Shown here one piece after another: positions 53,881 through 64,000 of a stretch of 64,000 nt of DNA. The translations under genes and the position numbers were made by a program. Position 1 is the first letter of the stretch; every line of letters starts with the position of its first letter. The DNA is from Acidobacteriota bacterium (GTDB lineage Bacteria; Acidobacteriota; Vicinamibacteria; Vicinamibacterales; UBA823): the NCBI GenBank assembly GCA_002730525.1, contig PCAK01000044.1, positions 62,001 to 126,000 on the forward strand, in the 5' to 3' direction. The notes below the pieces were generated by a model. It was not told where the DNA came from and ran no database searches. It saw only the letters and a list, made by a program, of their open reading frames with translations.

Positions 53881-55689
53881 TCAGGTTGCGCTCGAATCCA
53901 CTTTCAGCACGGCAAGGAACGCCTCCTGCGGAATCTCAACTCGGCCGACGCGCTTCATCCGCTTCTTCCCTTCGCGCTGTTTCTCCAGCAGCTTGCGCTT
54001 CCGGGAAATGTCGCCGCCGTAGCACTTGGCGAGCACGTTCTTGCGCAGCGCCCTCACCGACTCGCGCGCGATGATGCGCCCCCCGATGGCCGCCTGAATC
54101 GCCACGTCGAACATCTGTCGCGGAATCAACTCGCGCATCTTGCTCACGAGCGCCCGTCCCCGAGCATACGCCGTGTCGCCGTGGACGATCACCGAGAGCG
54201 CGTCGACGGGCTCACCGTTGACGAGGATGTCGAGCTTGACCAGCGGCGACTCCCAGTACCCGGTCACGTGATAGTCGAGGGAGGCGTAGCCCCTCGACAG
54301 CGTCTTCAACCGGTCGTAGAAATCAAGAACGACCTCGTTGAACGGCAATTCGTAGGTCACGAGCACCCGGTTCGACGCGAGGTACTCCATAGTCTTCTGC
54401 ACCCCCCGCTTCTCCTGGCAGAGCTGTAGCGTCGCCCCGACGTGCTCGGCTGGCGTGAGAATCATCGCGGTGATGACCGGCTCCTCGATTCGGTCGACCT
54501 CGCTCGTGGACGGCAGCTTCGCCGGGCTATCGATCTCCAGGATCTCTCCCGCGGTCGTCGTCACGCGGTACAGGACGCCCGGAGCCGTCGTCACCAGATC
54601 CACGTCGAACTCGCGCTCGAGCCGCTCCTGCACGATCTCCATGTGCAGCAGGCCGAGGAATCCGCAGCGAAACCCGAACCCGAGCGCCACCGAGGTCTCC
54701 GGCTCGAAGAAGAACGACGAGTCGTTGAGACGCAGCTTCTCCAGGGCGTCGCGCAGCTCGGGATACTCGTGCCCTTCCACCGGATACAACCCGGCGAAGA
54801 CCACCGGCCGCATCTCCTTGAAGCCAGGGAAGGCCGTGGCCGTGGGTCTGGCCGTTTCGGTGATCGTGTCGCCGATCTTGGCGTCGCTGACGCGCTTGAT
54901 CCCGGCGATGACGAAGCCGACCTCGCCGACGCCAAGCGACTCGACGATCGTCGGCTTCGGTGAGAACACGCCGACCTGCTCGACCTCGTAGTCCTGGCCG
55001 AGCGCCATGAGCCGGATCTTCGTGCGCTCTCGGACCTCACCGTCGATGATTCGTACCAGGACGACGACGCCGCGGTACGGGTCGTACCAGGAGTCGAAGA
55101 CGAGCGCCTTGAGCGGCGCGGCGCGGTCGCCGGTCGGCGGCGGCACGCCGGCGATCACCGCCTCCAGCACCTCCGTCGTTCCGGTGCCGACCTTGGCGCT
55201 GGTCAGAATCGCGCCGCTGACGTCGAGGCCGACGATGTCGCTGACCTGCCGCTTGACCTCATCCGGCTGCGCCCCAGGCAGATCGATCTTGTTGATGACC
55301 GGAATCACCTCGAGGTTGCTGTCGACGGCGAGGTAGGCGTTCGCCAGCGTCTGGGCCTCGACGCCCTGCGAGGCATCCACCAGCAGCAGGGCGCCCTCGC
55401 ACGCCGCCAGCGAGCGCGTGACCTCGTACGAGAAGTCGACGTGCCCGGGGGTATCGATCAGGTTCAGGACGTAGTCCTGGCCGCTGGCGACAGTGTAGTC
55501 CAGACGCACCGCGTGCGCCTTGATCGTGATGCCGCGTTCACGCTCGAGATCCATCGAGTCGAGCACCTGGGCCTCCATCTCGCGAGGCCGGAGCGCGCCC
55601 GTCAGTTCGAGCATTCGATCCGCGAGAGTCGACTTCCCGTGATCGATGTGCGCGATGATCGAGAAATTTCTGATGAAGCGGTGATCCAT
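53881..55689 (-). CDS. lepA: Translation elongation factor 4 (LepA)
   Basis: Ribosomal GTPase that back-translocates or remodels ribosomes. 602 residues from ATG 55689 ([21 protein letters not shown]). P-loop [24 protein letters not shown] and the unique C-terminal domain ending [21 protein letters not shown]. An ATG 15 bases upstream (55704) is part of a TATAAT box and hence an unlikely start. Transcribed from 55696 or so with a leader of about 7 bases. lepB and the frameshifted gene follow. Confidence 0.96.
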   Translation of the reverse strand: MDHRFIRNFSIIAHIDHGKSTLADRMLELTGALRPREMEAQVLDSMDLERERGITIKAHAVRLDYTVASGQDYVLNLIDTPGHVDFSYEVTRSLAACEGALLLVDASQGVEAQTLANAYLAVDSNLEVIPVINKIDLPGAQPDEVKRQVSDIVGLDVSGAILTSAKVGTGTTEVLEAVIAGVPPPTGDRAAPLKALVFDSWYDPYRGVVVLVRIIDGEVRERTKIRLMALGQDYEVEQVGVFSPKPTIVESLGVGEVGFVIAGIKRVSDAKIGDTITETARPTATAFPGFKEMRPVVFAGLYPVEGHEYPELRDALEKLRLNDSSFFFEPETSVALGFGFRCGFLGLLHMEIVQERLEREFDVDLVTTAPGVLYRVTTTAGEILEIDSPAKLPSTSEVDRIEEPVITAMILTPAEHVGATLQLCQEKRGVQKTMEYLASNRVLVTYELPFNEVVLDFYDRLKTLSRGYASLDYHVTGYWESPLVKLDILVNGEPVDALSVIVHGDTAYARGRALVSKMRELIPRQMFDVAIQAAIGGRIIARESVRALRKNVLAKCYGGDISRKRKLLEKQREGKKRMKRVGRVEIPQEAFLAVLKVDSSAT

Positions 55690-55702
55690 CTGCCGGACCA
55701 CC

Positions 55703-55708
55703 ATTATA
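55703..55708 (-). promoter_or_regulatory. Possible -10 box for lepA
   Basis: TATAAT on the minus strand. No -35 is apparent. If used, transcription starts about 7 bases before the lepA ATG. Confidence 0.45.
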
Positions 55709-55755
55709 GGCCAACGGCCCGCATCACGCCGCGACGCCGCCGCAGCCGCGAATTG

Positions 55756-56925
55756 CTAGCGCTGGTCGATCGCGACGAACGGTTGCGGGTGGGGTTGGCC
55801 CGTGTAGTCGGCGCGCGGGCGGATCAAGCGGTTGTTCGCGTACTGCTCCAGCACGTGCGCCGTCCAGCCAGCGACTCGGCTCACGGCGAAGATCGGCGTG
55901 AATAGATCGATTTCGATGCCCAGCGTGTAGTAGGTCGACGCCGAGTAGAAATCGACGTTCGGGTTCAACCCCTTCGCGTCGGTCACGACCGCCTCGATCC
56001 GCTGCGACATCTCGAACCACTGGGGCTGGCCGGCCCGGGCGCCGAGCTCGGCCGACATCCGTCGGAGATGCGTCGCCCGCGGGTCCTCAGTGCGATAGAC
56101 GCGGTGGCCGAAGCCCGGAATCTTTTCCTTGCGAGCGAGTCGCTCGCGGATCTCCGTCTCGACGCGCTGCGGGTCGGCGTCCCCGCCCAGGTCGAGCAGG
56201 AGCCGCATCACGTCAGCGTTCGCGCCGCCGTGCAACGGCCCCTTCAACGTGCCGATTCCAGCCACGACAGCCGAATGGATGTCGGTCAACGTGGCGGCCG
56301 CGACCCGCGCCGCGAACGTCGATGCGTTCAGCTCATGATCCGCGTGCAGGATGAGCGCGACGTCCAGCGCGCGCGCGGCCAGCGCGCGCGGGCGCTCCCC
56401 GGTGAGCACGAGCAAGAAGTTCGCCGCATGGCCCAGCGCCGGATCGGGTTCGATCGGCGCCCCGCCCTTGGTGAATCGACCGTAGGTCGCCACGAGCGTG
56501 GCGAGCTGCGCCGTGAGCCTCACGGCCTTCCGATAGTTCGCCTCGGGGGTGTGGTCCCCGACGTCGGGGTCGGAGTGCGCCAACGCCGAGGCCAGGGTCC
56601 GCAACGCGTCCATCCCGTTCCCGGGCGTGAGCGACCGCATCAACCGAAGAATCGCCTCAGGCAGCGGCCGGGAGTGCGCCAACTCGGACTCCAGATTGCC
56701 CAGCTCGGGCCGGGTCGGCAATCGGCCGTGCCAGAGGAGAAAGCACACTTCCTCGAACGACGCCTGCTCCGCGAGGTCGTGGATGTCGAATCCGCGATAG
56801 GACAGGACGCCCCGCTCGCCGTCGATGAAGCAGATACCCGAGGACGTCGCGATGACGTCTTGGAGTCCGGCCTTGAAGGCCGTCTTGGTCGAGGCGGCTA
56901 CGGTGTCAACCATAGGTGGTGTCAT
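55756..56925 (-). CDS. gltA: Citrate synthase
   Basis: First enzyme of the citrate cycle (389 residues). Catalytic residues are in LILHADHELNAST, GPLHGGANADVM, PGFGHRVYR and NPNVDFYSA. It resembles the shorter, Gram-positive-like citrate synthases rather than the allosteric E. coli enzyme. The ATG at 56925 or 56913 (MVDTVAAS) are both possible. Divergent from larB. On the minus strand ahead of lepA with 66 bases. Confidence 0.95.
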   Translation of the reverse strand: MTPPMVDTVAASTKTAFKAGLQDVIATSSGICFIDGERGVLSYRGFDIHDLAEQASFEEVCFLLWHGRLPTRPELGNLESELAHSRPLPEAILRLMRSLTPGNGMDALRTLASALAHSDPDVGDHTPEANYRKAVRLTAQLATLVATYGRFTKGGAPIEPDPALGHAANFLLVLTGERPRALAARALDVALILHADHELNASTFAARVAAATLTDIHSAVVAGIGTLKGPLHGGANADVMRLLLDLGGDADPQRVETEIRERLARKEKIPGFGHRVYRTEDPRATHLRRMSAELGARAGQPQWFEMSQRIEAVVTDAKGLNPNVDFYSASTYYTLGIEIDLFTPIFAVSRVAGWTAHVLEQYANNRLIRPRADYTGQPHPQPFVAIDQR

Positions 56926-57103
56926 TCATCGGGCATCAGACCGCGGGCCGCCGGGATGCCGGCCCCGTTCGACCGCGCCGTCGTGTCGAGTACTTGTGTT
57001 TCCAATCGATCTCGGGGTTACATAGGCGACGGCCGATCGATAAGGGCAACTTCGAAGCGTACTCGGTGAGCGCGAAGTAAGTCAACGCGGCCGCGGCACG
57101 ACC

Positions 57104-57862
57104 ATGACCCCAGGCGAACTCAAGCAACTGCTGGCCGACGTAGGGCGTGGTGACCTCGGCATCGAGGCCGCGCACCAGCGGCTGCTCGAGCATCTTCGGC
57201 AAGCGCCGTACGAGGATCTCGGGTTCGCGCGCGTCGATCACCACCGCTCGATTCGGCAGGGATTCCCCGAGGTCGTGTTCGGACTCGGCAAGACCCCGGA
57301 GCAGGTGGCCGGCGTGGCCGAACGGATCGTCGCGCGCAGCCAACCGCTCCTGATCACGCGCGCTGAACAGGCGGCGTTCGACGCCGTCGCGAAGGTCGTG
57401 CCGGGCGCCGTCTTCCATGCGAACGCGCGGATCGTCTCCTACGGTCCCGCCGCGCCTCCGGGACACGGCACCGTCATGATCGTCACGGCCGGCACGTCCG
57501 ATCTCCCTGTGGCCGAGGAAGCCGCGGTGACGGCCGAGGTCATGGGCAACGAGGTCGACCGTCTCTACGACGTCGGCGTGGCCGGCCTGCATCGCGTCCT
57601 CGCCGAATCGGACCGGCTGGGCGCGGCCCGAGTCATCGTCGTCGCCGCAGGCATGGAGGGCGCGCTGCCCAGCGTGGTCAGTGGGTTGGTCGACGTCCCG
57701 GTGATCGCCGTGCCGACCAGCGTCGGCTACGGCGCCGCGTTCGGCGGCATCACCGCGCTGCTGGCCATGCTCAACAGCTGCGCGACCGGCGTCTCGGTCG
57801 TCAACATCGACAACGGATTCGGCGCCGCTGCGATCGCCAGCACGATCAACCATCTGTCATGA
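57104..57862 (+). CDS. larB: Nickel-pincer cofactor biosynthesis protein LarB
   Basis: LarB carboxylates nicotinic acid adenine dinucleotide for the nickel-pincer nucleotide of lactate racemase-type enzymes. 252 residues, PurE-like domain with VTAGTSDLPVAEEAAVTAE, YDVGVAGLHR and VAAGMEGALPSVVSGLVDVP. The other cofactor genes (larC, larE) and a racemase are not in the window, so they must be elsewhere. Monocistronic as far as can be seen, with a terminator-like hairpin just after. Confidence 0.92.
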   Translation: MTPGELKQLLADVGRGDLGIEAAHQRLLEHLRQAPYEDLGFARVDHHRSIRQGFPEVVFGLGKTPEQVAGVAERIVARSQPLLITRAEQAAFDAVAKVVPGAVFHANARIVSYGPAAPPGHGTVMIVTAGTSDLPVAEEAAVTAEVMGNEVDRLYDVGVAGLHRVLAESDRLGAARVIVVAAGMEGALPSVVSGLVDVPVIAVPTSVGYGAAFGGITALLAMLNSCATGVSVVNIDNGFGAAAIASTINHLS

Positions 57863-57883
57863 ACGACGGCTCGCCCCCGGGCG

Positions 57884-57920
57884 GCTGCGGCCCCGCCGCG
57901 ACCCGGCCGGGGGCCGCAGC
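57884..57920 (+). terminator. Terminator-like hairpin after larB
   Basis: 11-bp perfect stem GCTGCGGCCCC (57884-57894) with GGGGCCGCAGC (57910-57920), 15-base loop. There is no T-run, so it may be a Rho-independent variant or a simple hairpin. Confidence 0.5.
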
Positions 57921-57949
57921 TTGAGGAAGCGCAGCAACGGTGTTAAAAT
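57921..57949 (+). promoter_or_regulatory. Promoter for mutS2
   Basis: -35 TTGAGG (57921-57926), 17-base spacer, -10 TAAAAT (57944-57949) with an extended TGT before it. The leader is about 70 bases. Confidence 0.75.
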
Positions 57950-58027
57950 TATTGGTCGCACTGCCGGGGACCGCCCGTCGCCGGGGCGGCTTCCGGCCTT
58001 CCGCGCTCCAACTCAGTATTTCGTCCA

Positions 58028-60511
58028 ATGCACGCCGGCGCCCACCGGGCCCTCGAGTTCGATCGCGTCCTCGACGCCGTGCGGAGCTTCGTCCAGACTC
58101 CGCTCGGCGATCGGCGGGTCCGGGAACTCCAGCCCGATACCGATCCGCGCCGGGTGGCCCAGGCACTGGCCGCCACGTCGGAGGGCGTTCGCTATCTGGC
58201 CGAGGCCCGGCCTTCGCTGCATGCGACGGACGACCTCGAATCGGTGCTCGATGCGCTGGCGATGGCCGACCGGGCACTCGAACCGACCGGCCTCAGGACA
58301 CTCGCGGCGTTTCTCGGATCTACGGCTGAAGTCGAGGGCGCCATCCGGCAGTTGCCGAGCGCCGAGACCCCCTGCCTCCACCGGATCGCCGAGCGCACCT
58401 GCAGCTTCGCCGACGAGAACAGCGCGGTGCGCCGGGCGATCGACGACAACGGCGACGTCACCGACGGCGCCAGCCCGGCCCTGCGAGCGATCCGCGGGCG
58501 ACTGCGGACGCAGCGCGACCGGCTGCGCGGCGCGCTCGAATCGTTCCTTCGGGGCAAGGAGACGTCGCGCTATCTGCAGGATCGCGTCGTCACCGACCGT
58601 AACGGGCGGTACGTCCTGGTCGTGCGATCGGAGCATCGCAGGGCGATTCCTGGCCTTGTCCACGGCCAGTCGGCCAGCGGGGCCAGTCTCTACGTCGAAC
58701 CCTTGAACACGGTCGAGCTGAACAACGACGTCATCGCCCTCGTCGACGACGAACGAAACGAGATCCACCGGATTCTCCTCGACCTGACCGACGCCTTCCG
58801 CGCGCGAGCCGCCGAGCTGCAGCGGACGCTGGATGCGGCGGCTGAGTTCGACATGGTCTACGCGAAGGCGCGCCTCGCCGAGCTCGTGGGCGGCATCGCA
58901 CCCGACCTCTCGTCGGATGGACGGCTCGAACTCCGTGACGCCCGCCATCCCCTCCTGATGCGCGGCGTCGCCGAGCGCCTGAACGTGGAGCCGGACCGAG
59001 GGTCGGACGCCGCACCCGATCAGGCGGCCGCGCCGCGCCAGACCGAGCCAGTCCCGATCGATCTCCTGCTGACACCGCCTGTCACGACGCTCGTCGTGAC
59101 CGGACCCAACACCGGCGGGAAGACCGTGGCCCTCAAGACCGCCGGACTCCTGGCGCTGATGACCCAGACCGGTCTGCACATTCCCGTGGCCAAGGGTTCG
59201 CGGCTGCCGGTGTTCCGTTCGATCTTCGCTGACATCGGCGACGACCAATCGATCGCGGCCAGTCTCAGCACATTCTCGGGCCACATTGCCAAGATCGTCG
59301 CCATGGATCGCGAGTTGGACAACCCGGCCCTGGTACTGCTCGACGAGGTCGGGGCCGGCACGGATCCGGTCGAAGGCGGCGCCCTCGGTACGGCGATCGT
59401 CGAACACCTTCGGCAGCGTGGCGCACGGGTCATCGTCACGAGCCACGACGATGCGCTCAAGTCGTTCGCCGCGACGACCGACGGCGTCACCTGCGCCGCG
59501 TTCGGGTTCGATCCCGACACCTTCGCGCCGACCTACGCCCTGCGATACGGCTCGCCTGGACGCAGCCTCGCGCTCGAGATCGCCGGACGCCTCGGTCTGC
59601 CGGCTCAGGTCGTCGACGCGGCGCGAAGGTACCGGGGCGGCCGGGAGGCCCGGCTCGCCGACCATCTGGCCCACGTGGAGGACGATCGCCAGTCGCTCGA
59701 CCGCGACCGCCACGCGCTCAACCGGGAACGGTCGCGCCTCGAGACCGCGGGGCGGGCGCTCGTCCAGCGTGAGGCCGAGATCGAGGCCAAGACCGCAGCG
59801 ATGCGGCAGCGGGAACGCGAGCGGGTCGACCGCCGCGTCCAGGACGCGAAGCGCGAGGTCGACACGGTGGTCGCCGACCTCAAACGGCGCAGCGAGGCGT
59901 TGCTGCAAGAGGCCGAGCAGCGAGCAGGTCCGGGCCGACCGCGACTCTCGACCGGCCGGCAAGGCGAACTGCGCAGACAGGCGCGGGAGGCGCTGGCCAA
60001 GGTCGCCGCGCAGTCGGGCATCGCGGCGACCGCGACGAGCCAGGTGGCACGGTCCACGAAGTCGCCCGCACCGGGTGATCTGGTCGAGGTGTCGGGCCTC
60101 GGCATCCGCGGGAGGGTCCGGTCGCTGGACGGGGGCCTGGCGGAACTGGAAGCGCAGGGCAAGCGACTGCAGGTCGAGGCGAACGCGCTGGCGATCCTCG
60201 AGGGTGCCGACCGGGGCGATCCGGCAAGGGTCGAGGTCTCGGTCCAGCTCGGGCCCACCGACGAGGTCGGCAGCGAGCTCAATGTCATTGGCTGCCGGGT
60301 CGACGAGGCGGTGGCACGGGTCGAGAAGTTCCTCGACGGCGCGCTGCTCGCGGAACGGCGGCTGGTGCGCGTCATCCACGGGCAAGGCACCGGCCAGCTG
60401 CGGCGCGCGATTGCCGAACTGCTCGATGGCCACGTGCTCGTCGAGCGGGTCGACACGCCGCCGCCCGAAGAGGGCGGACGCGGCGTCACCGTGGTCGAGC
60501 TGAGAGCCTAG
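58028..60511 (+). CDS. mutS2: Endonuclease MutS2
   Basis: MutS-family ATPase without mismatch role that acts on recombination intermediates and stalled ribosomes. 827 residues: helical core, ATPase with Walker A GPNTGGKTVALK and Walker B LLDEVGAGTDPVEGG, a coiled-coil of Arg/Glu/Ala (about 510-640), and a C-terminal Smr nuclease domain (LNVIGCRVDEAVARVEKFLD and IHGQGTGQLRRAI). Followed by dnaG after 14 bases. Confidence 0.95.
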   Translation: MHAGAHRALEFDRVLDAVRSFVQTPLGDRRVRELQPDTDPRRVAQALAATSEGVRYLAEARPSLHATDDLESVLDALAMADRALEPTGLRTLAAFLGSTAEVEGAIRQLPSAETPCLHRIAERTCSFADENSAVRRAIDDNGDVTDGASPALRAIRGRLRTQRDRLRGALESFLRGKETSRYLQDRVVTDRNGRYVLVVRSEHRRAIPGLVHGQSASGASLYVEPLNTVELNNDVIALVDDERNEIHRILLDLTDAFRARAAELQRTLDAAAEFDMVYAKARLAELVGGIAPDLSSDGRLELRDARHPLLMRGVAERLNVEPDRGSDAAPDQAAAPRQTEPVPIDLLLTPPVTTLVVTGPNTGGKTVALKTAGLLALMTQTGLHIPVAKGSRLPVFRSIFADIGDDQSIAASLSTFSGHIAKIVAMDRELDNPALVLLDEVGAGTDPVEGGALGTAIVEHLRQRGARVIVTSHDDALKSFAATTDGVTCAAFGFDPDTFAPTYALRYGSPGRSLALEIAGRLGLPAQVVDAARRYRGGREARLADHLAHVEDDRQSLDRDRHALNRERSRLETAGRALVQREAEIEAKTAAMRQRERERVDRRVQDAKREVDTVVADLKRRSEALLQEAEQRAGPGRPRLSTGRQGELRRQAREALAKVAAQSGIAATATSQVARSTKSPAPGDLVEVSGLGIRGRVRSLDGGLAELEAQGKRLQVEANALAILEGADRGDPARVEVSVQLGPTDEVGSELNVIGCRVDEAVARVEKFLDGALLAERRLVRVIHGQGTGQLRRAIAELLDGHVLVERVDTPPPEEGGRGVTVVELRA

Positions 60512-60525
60512 CGGCTGACGGCATC

Positions 60526-62289
60526 ATGGGATTGTTTCCTCAATCGTTCATCGACGATCTCAAGGCACAGGTCGACATCGTCGTCGTCGTGCAGGACCAC
60601 GTCCCGCTCAAGAAGGCCGGTACGAGCTTCAAGGGCCTGTGTCCGTTCCACTCGGAGAAGACGCCGTCGTTTCACGTGCATCGCGACCGCGGGTTCTTTC
60701 ACTGCTTCGGCTGCGGCCTCGGCGGCGACGTGTTCAAGTTCCTGGAACTACAGGAGAAAGTCGGGTTCCAGGATGCCGTGCGCCAGCTGGCCCAGCGGTT
60801 CGGCGTGGCCGTGCCCGAACTCGAGGGCGGCCCGCGGGATCCGGCCGCGGACGCCGAACGGGAGTCGCTCCTGAAGGCCCACGAGACCGCCGGCACCTAC
60901 TTCCAGGAGCAGTTGGCCGCCCAGGCTGGCACCAGGATGCGCCAGCAGCTGCACGACCGCGGGATCATCGACGCCACGATCGCGCAACTCGGGCTGGGCT
61001 ACGCCCCCCCGGCCCGCGAAGGGCTGACGAAGCACCTGAGCCAGCTCGGTTTCGCGATGCCGCTCCTGCTGACCAGCGGGCTAGTCGTCGAGCGCGACAC
61101 GGGGCGGATCGACCGGTTTCGCAGCCGCCTGATGATTCCGATCTGCCGGGAGAGCGGCTCGATCGTCGCATTCGGGGGCCGCGCGACGGACGCCGGCCAG
61201 CAGCCGAAGTACGTGAATTCGCCCGAAACGCCCATCTACACCAAGGGCCGGACGCTCTACGGCCTCCACCTCACCAAGTCGGCGATCCGGAAACTTGGCT
61301 ACGCCGTCCTCGTTGAGGGATACTTTGATTTCGCCCAGCCGCTCCAGGCGGGGATCATGTCGGTGGTCGCCACCTGCGGCACCGCGCTGACCCCGCAGCA
61401 GAGCAAGCTGTTGCGGCGCTTCACCGACAAGGTGGTCTTGAGTTTCGACGCGGACCAGGCGGGACAGACCGCCGTGCTGCGCTCTGGCGAAATGCTTGTG
61501 ACTGAAGGATTTCAGGTCAACGTGGTGGTGCTGCCGGCGGGCGAAGATCCCGATACGTTCGTGCAGACGAACGGCGGGGCTGCGTACGTGGAAAAACTGC
61601 GCACTTCACGGCCGTACCTGGAATTCCTGCTCGACCACGGCGTGGCCACGCACGACGTGGGCCGGGACGAGGGTCGACGAGCATTTCTCAATCAGATGCT
61701 GGGCATCGCCGCTCGGATTCCGGACGCCGCGACCCGAGACCAATTCGCGGACCGGTTGGCCCACCGTGCCCGCGTGATGGAAGAGGTGGTCCGCACCGAG
61801 ATCCGCAAGGCGGCGGTCGAGCGGCGGCCGACACTGGGCGACCGCGACCTTCCGGGCCACGGCCAGGTGCGAGCGGCGGAAAAGGGCCTGATCTGGGCGT
61901 TGCTCCATGAACCGGCGACGGCGCTGCCAGTCCTCGCAGACCTCGACGACGCCGACCTCGAGGGTCTGGCGTCGGCCCCGATCCTGGACGCGGCACGCGC
62001 GCTGCTCGATTGGCCGCCCGACAGTGTGCCAAAAACGCTGCTCGAGCGTCTAAGTGAAGGAGAGGCCTCGCTGGCGGCGGCGATCGCCGACGAGTCGACG
62101 CCGCCGGCGGCGGCGGCCGAATGCGGTATCGCGCTGAAGCGACGTCGCTTCGAGCGGGAGCGGGCGGCTGTGCAGGAAGAAATTGACCGACTGCAACAGC
62201 GCGGTGGCGAGGGCGACCTCGCGGAAATCGACACGCTGTGGCAGCGAAAGAAGGACCTCTTGCTACAGCTCGAGGCGTTGAATCAGTAA
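60526..62289 (+). CDS. dnaG: DNA primase
   Basis: Makes RNA primers at the replication fork. 587 residues: N-terminal CHC2 zinc finger with Cys39, His42, Cys60 and Cys63, a RNA-polymerase/TOPRIM core (LVEGYFD near 265 and SFDADQAGQ near 305), and a helicase-binding C-terminal region. Follows mutS2 by 14 bases and its stop overlaps the rpoD ATG by one base, the classic dnaG-rpoD arrangement of the macromolecular-synthesis operon. Confidence 0.97.
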   Translation: MGLFPQSFIDDLKAQVDIVVVVQDHVPLKKAGTSFKGLCPFHSEKTPSFHVHRDRGFFHCFGCGLGGDVFKFLELQEKVGFQDAVRQLAQRFGVAVPELEGGPRDPAADAERESLLKAHETAGTYFQEQLAAQAGTRMRQQLHDRGIIDATIAQLGLGYAPPAREGLTKHLSQLGFAMPLLLTSGLVVERDTGRIDRFRSRLMIPICRESGSIVAFGGRATDAGQQPKYVNSPETPIYTKGRTLYGLHLTKSAIRKLGYAVLVEGYFDFAQPLQAGIMSVVATCGTALTPQQSKLLRRFTDKVVLSFDADQAGQTAVLRSGEMLVTEGFQVNVVVLPAGEDPDTFVQTNGGAAYVEKLRTSRPYLEFLLDHGVATHDVGRDEGRRAFLNQMLGIAARIPDAATRDQFADRLAHRARVMEEVVRTEIRKAAVERRPTLGDRDLPGHGQVRAAEKGLIWALLHEPATALPVLADLDDADLEGLASAPILDAARALLDWPPDSVPKTLLERLSEGEASLAAAIADESTPPAAAAECGIALKRRRFERERAAVQEEIDRLQQRGGEGDLAEIDTLWQRKKDLLLQLEALNQ

Positions 62290-64000
62290 TGGCGAAAAGT
62301 AGCCCGCGCGCGCTGGCATCCGGTGAGAGGGTAGAGACCTTAAGGAAGGAACCCCCGTTGTCCATCGAAGAAAAGTACGACGAAGTCCGGCAGCTCATCG
62401 CGATCGGCAAGGAGAAGGGCTACCTGTCGTACGACGAGGTCAACGAGCTCCTGCCGGCGGACATCACGTCATCCGACGAACTCGACGATCTGTTCAGCAC
62501 GTTCGGCAACGCGGGCATCGAGGTCGTCGAATCGGAGCAGAAGTACCGCGAAGAGAAGATGCGCGACCGGAGGTCCGAGGGCAGCGAGGAACCCGAGCTG
62601 GACCTGACGCCGGGTGCCCTCGACAAGACGAACGATCCGGTTCGGATGTACCTGCGCGAAATGGGTACCGTGCCGCTGCTGACGCGAGAGGGCGAGGTCG
62701 AGATCGCGAAGCGCATCGAGCGGGGCAAGCTCGCGGTCATCAAGTCCATCTCACGGACCCCGACCATCGCGAAGGGCATCATCTACATGGGCGAACAGCT
62801 CAAGAACCGGGCGGTCACCGTCCGGGAGCTGGCCACGTTCCAGGACGAAGAGATCACCGACGAACGGATCGAGGCGCGCGCGCGCCAGGTGCTGAAGCAG
62901 ATGGAGGCGGTCCGCAAGGCGCGCATCGACCTCCAGAAGCGCGAGGCCAGGCTCGCAGCCATCTCGAAGCGCGATCGGAAACGGTACCGTCGCTCCAAGT
63001 GGAAGATGATGCGCGCGCGGATCCTGCTGTCCGACCTCATTCGGCGCATCGATTTCACCGAAGCGGTCAAGCGCAGAATGATCGTTCAGATCAAGGAGTC
63101 GGTGGAGACCGTGCAGCGGATCCAACGCGAGCTGGACAGCGTCGGCCGGCAGATCATTCTGAAGAAGAAGCGTGGCCGCCTCAAGGAGGAGGACCGGAAG
63201 GCCTTGGCGCGCCGGCAGCGGGAGATTCGCGCCGCCCTCCGGGAGCTCACGAGGGAGCTCGAGAGCACGCCCGAGGAGCTTCACCGCACGTTGCACACGA
63301 TCGCCCGCGGCGAGATGCAGGCCGAGCAGGCAAAGAAGGAACTGGTGGAAGCCAACCTGCGACTGGTCGTGTCGATTGCGAAGAAGTACACCAACCGTGG
63401 CCTGCAGTTCCTCGACCTGATCCAGGAAGGTAACATCGGGTTGATGAAGGCGGTGGACAAGTTCGAGTATCGCCGCGGCTACAAGTTTTCCACCTACGCA
63501 ACCTGGTGGATCCGCCAGGCCATCACGCGCGCCATCGCCGATCAGGCGCGGACCATTCGCATCCCGGTCCACATGATCGAGACGATCAACAAGCTCATTC
63601 GCACCTCCCGCGCGCTCGTCCAGGAACTGGGCCGCGAGCCGACGTCGGAAGAGATCGCCAAGCGGATGGACATTCCGGTGTCCAAGGTGCGGAAGGTCCT
63701 GAAGATCGCCCAGGAACCGATCTCCCTCGAGACCCCGATCGGCGAGGAAGAAGATAGCCATCTGGGCGATTTCATCGAGGACCGACAGGTCGTCTCTCCC
63801 GCCGAGGCCGTGATCAACCTGAACCTCAAGGAGCAGACGGAGTCGGTCTTGCGTACGCTCACGCCGCGCGAGGAACGGGTCATCAAGATGCGCTTCGGCG
63901 TCGGCGACGGCAGCGAGCATACGCTGGAGGAAGTCGGCCAGAGCTTCGCCGTCACCCGCGAGCGAATCCGCCAGATCGAGGCCAAGGCGCTGAGAAAACT
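62289..64000 (+). CDS. rpoD: RNA polymerase primary sigma factor, C-terminus cut by the window edge
   Basis: Sigma-70 housekeeping sigma factor; 570 codons and two bases are visible and the protein ends just beyond the window within region 4.2. Region 1.1 ([20 protein letters not shown]), region 1.2 ([21 protein letters not shown]), a large basic spacer, region 2 ([20 protein letters not shown] to [20 protein letters not shown]), region 3 and region 4 ([33 protein letters not shown]). The ATG at 62289 overlaps dnaG. A TTG at 62358 preceded by AAGGAAGGA is an alternative start; the leading 23 codons use AT-richer codons, which favours it. Confidence 0.97.
   Translation, partial: MAKSSPRALASGERVETLRKEPPLSIEEKYDEVRQLIAIGKEKGYLSYDEVNELLPADITSSDELDDLFSTFGNAGIEVVESEQKYREEKMRDRRSEGSEEPELDLTPGALDKTNDPVRMYLREMGTVPLLTREGEVEIAKRIERGKLAVIKSISRTPTIAKGIIYMGEQLKNRAVTVRELATFQDEEITDERIEARARQVLKQMEAVRKARIDLQKREARLAAISKRDRKRYRRSKWKMMRARILLSDLIRRIDFTEAVKRRMIVQIKESVETVQRIQRELDSVGRQIILKKKRGRLKEEDRKALARRQREIRAALRELTRELESTPEELHRTLHTIARGEMQAEQAKKELVEANLRLVVSIAKKYTNRGLQFLDLIQEGNIGLMKAVDKFEYRRGYKFSTYATWWIRQAITRAIADQARTIRIPVHMIETINKLIRTSRALVQELGREPTSEEIAKRMDIPVSKVRKVLKIAQEPISLETPIGEEEDSHLGDFIEDRQVVSPAEAVINLNLKEQTESVLRTLTPREERVIKMRFGVGDGSEHTLEEVGQSFAVTRERIRQIEAKALRK

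Noticed and set aside
58013-60433. Minus-strand open frame of 806 codons opposite mutS2
   Set aside because: Antisense artefact of GC-rich codons. MutS2 motifs on the plus strand cover the same bases.

Overview
This is a GC-rich chromosomal window of ordinary bacterial housekeeping genes, densely packed on both strands. An outer-membrane protein (LptD), lipoprotein maturation enzymes (Lgt, LspA), a TonB-ExbB-ExbD system and two lipobox proteins point to a diderm. The gene mix, with a membrane pyrophosphatase, a tandem M16 pair, a HEAT-cyclophilin lipoprotein and tiny lysine-rich proteins, would fit Acidobacteriota (Vicinamibacteria-like). That placement is inference, not proof. I see no rRNA, tRNA, CRISPR array, insertion sequence or prophage.

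Layout. 1-3.7 kb: end of a HIT protein, then (minus strand) an M16 peptidase pair with a GNAT protein. 3.8-9.0 kb: ileS-lspA-lgt-rluD. 9.1-12.1 kb: lon and a DksA/TraR protein, separated from rluD by a cluster of palindromes. 12.6-14.1 kb: a Cys-rich protein, rpmB and ridA. 14.1-17.5 kb: bifunctional (p)ppGpp enzyme Rel and a TPR lipoprotein, diverging from a symmetric promoter region. 17.6-22.5 kb: the tonB-exbB-exbD-exbD operon and hppA. 22.6-28.3 kb: tgt-yajC-secD-secF-uppP-DUF502. 28.4-30.1 kb: ddl and two tiny Lys-rich genes, each with its own terminator. 30.2-33.4 kb: HEAT/cyclophilin lipoprotein and a MenC-like enolase. 33.6-42.1 kb: deoxynucleoside kinase, accD, folC, lptD, rmlA, rmlB and an Rmd-like reductase. 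42.1-46.8 kb: M20 peptidase, a secreted unknown, thiC and rlmI. 46.9-52.8 kb: rpiB, glyA, a DinG-like helicase, a TPR protein, yggS and yggU. 52.8-57.9 kb: a frameshifted small membrane protein, lepB, lepA, gltA and larB. 57.9-64.0 kb: mutS2, dnaG and rpoD, which runs off the window.

The genes cover translation (ileS, rluD, rpmB, tgt, lepA, rlmI), protein export and envelope building (secDF-yajC, lepB, lspA, lgt, uppP, ddl, lptD, sugar-nucleotide genes), stress control (rel, DksA/TraR, lon), energy coupling (hppA, TonB-ExbBD) and replication/transcription (dnaG, rpoD, mutS2).

No obvious new multi-gene system stands out. The items most worth a second look are the tandem 23- and 21-residue lysine-rich proteins (29763-30082), the frameshifted gene beside lepB, the HEAT-cyclophilin lipoprotein lacking the catalytic Arg, the palindrome cluster at 9012-9106, the palindrome joining the rel and TPR-lipoprotein promoters, and several start codons placed six bases after a -10 box, suggesting leaderless mRNAs.
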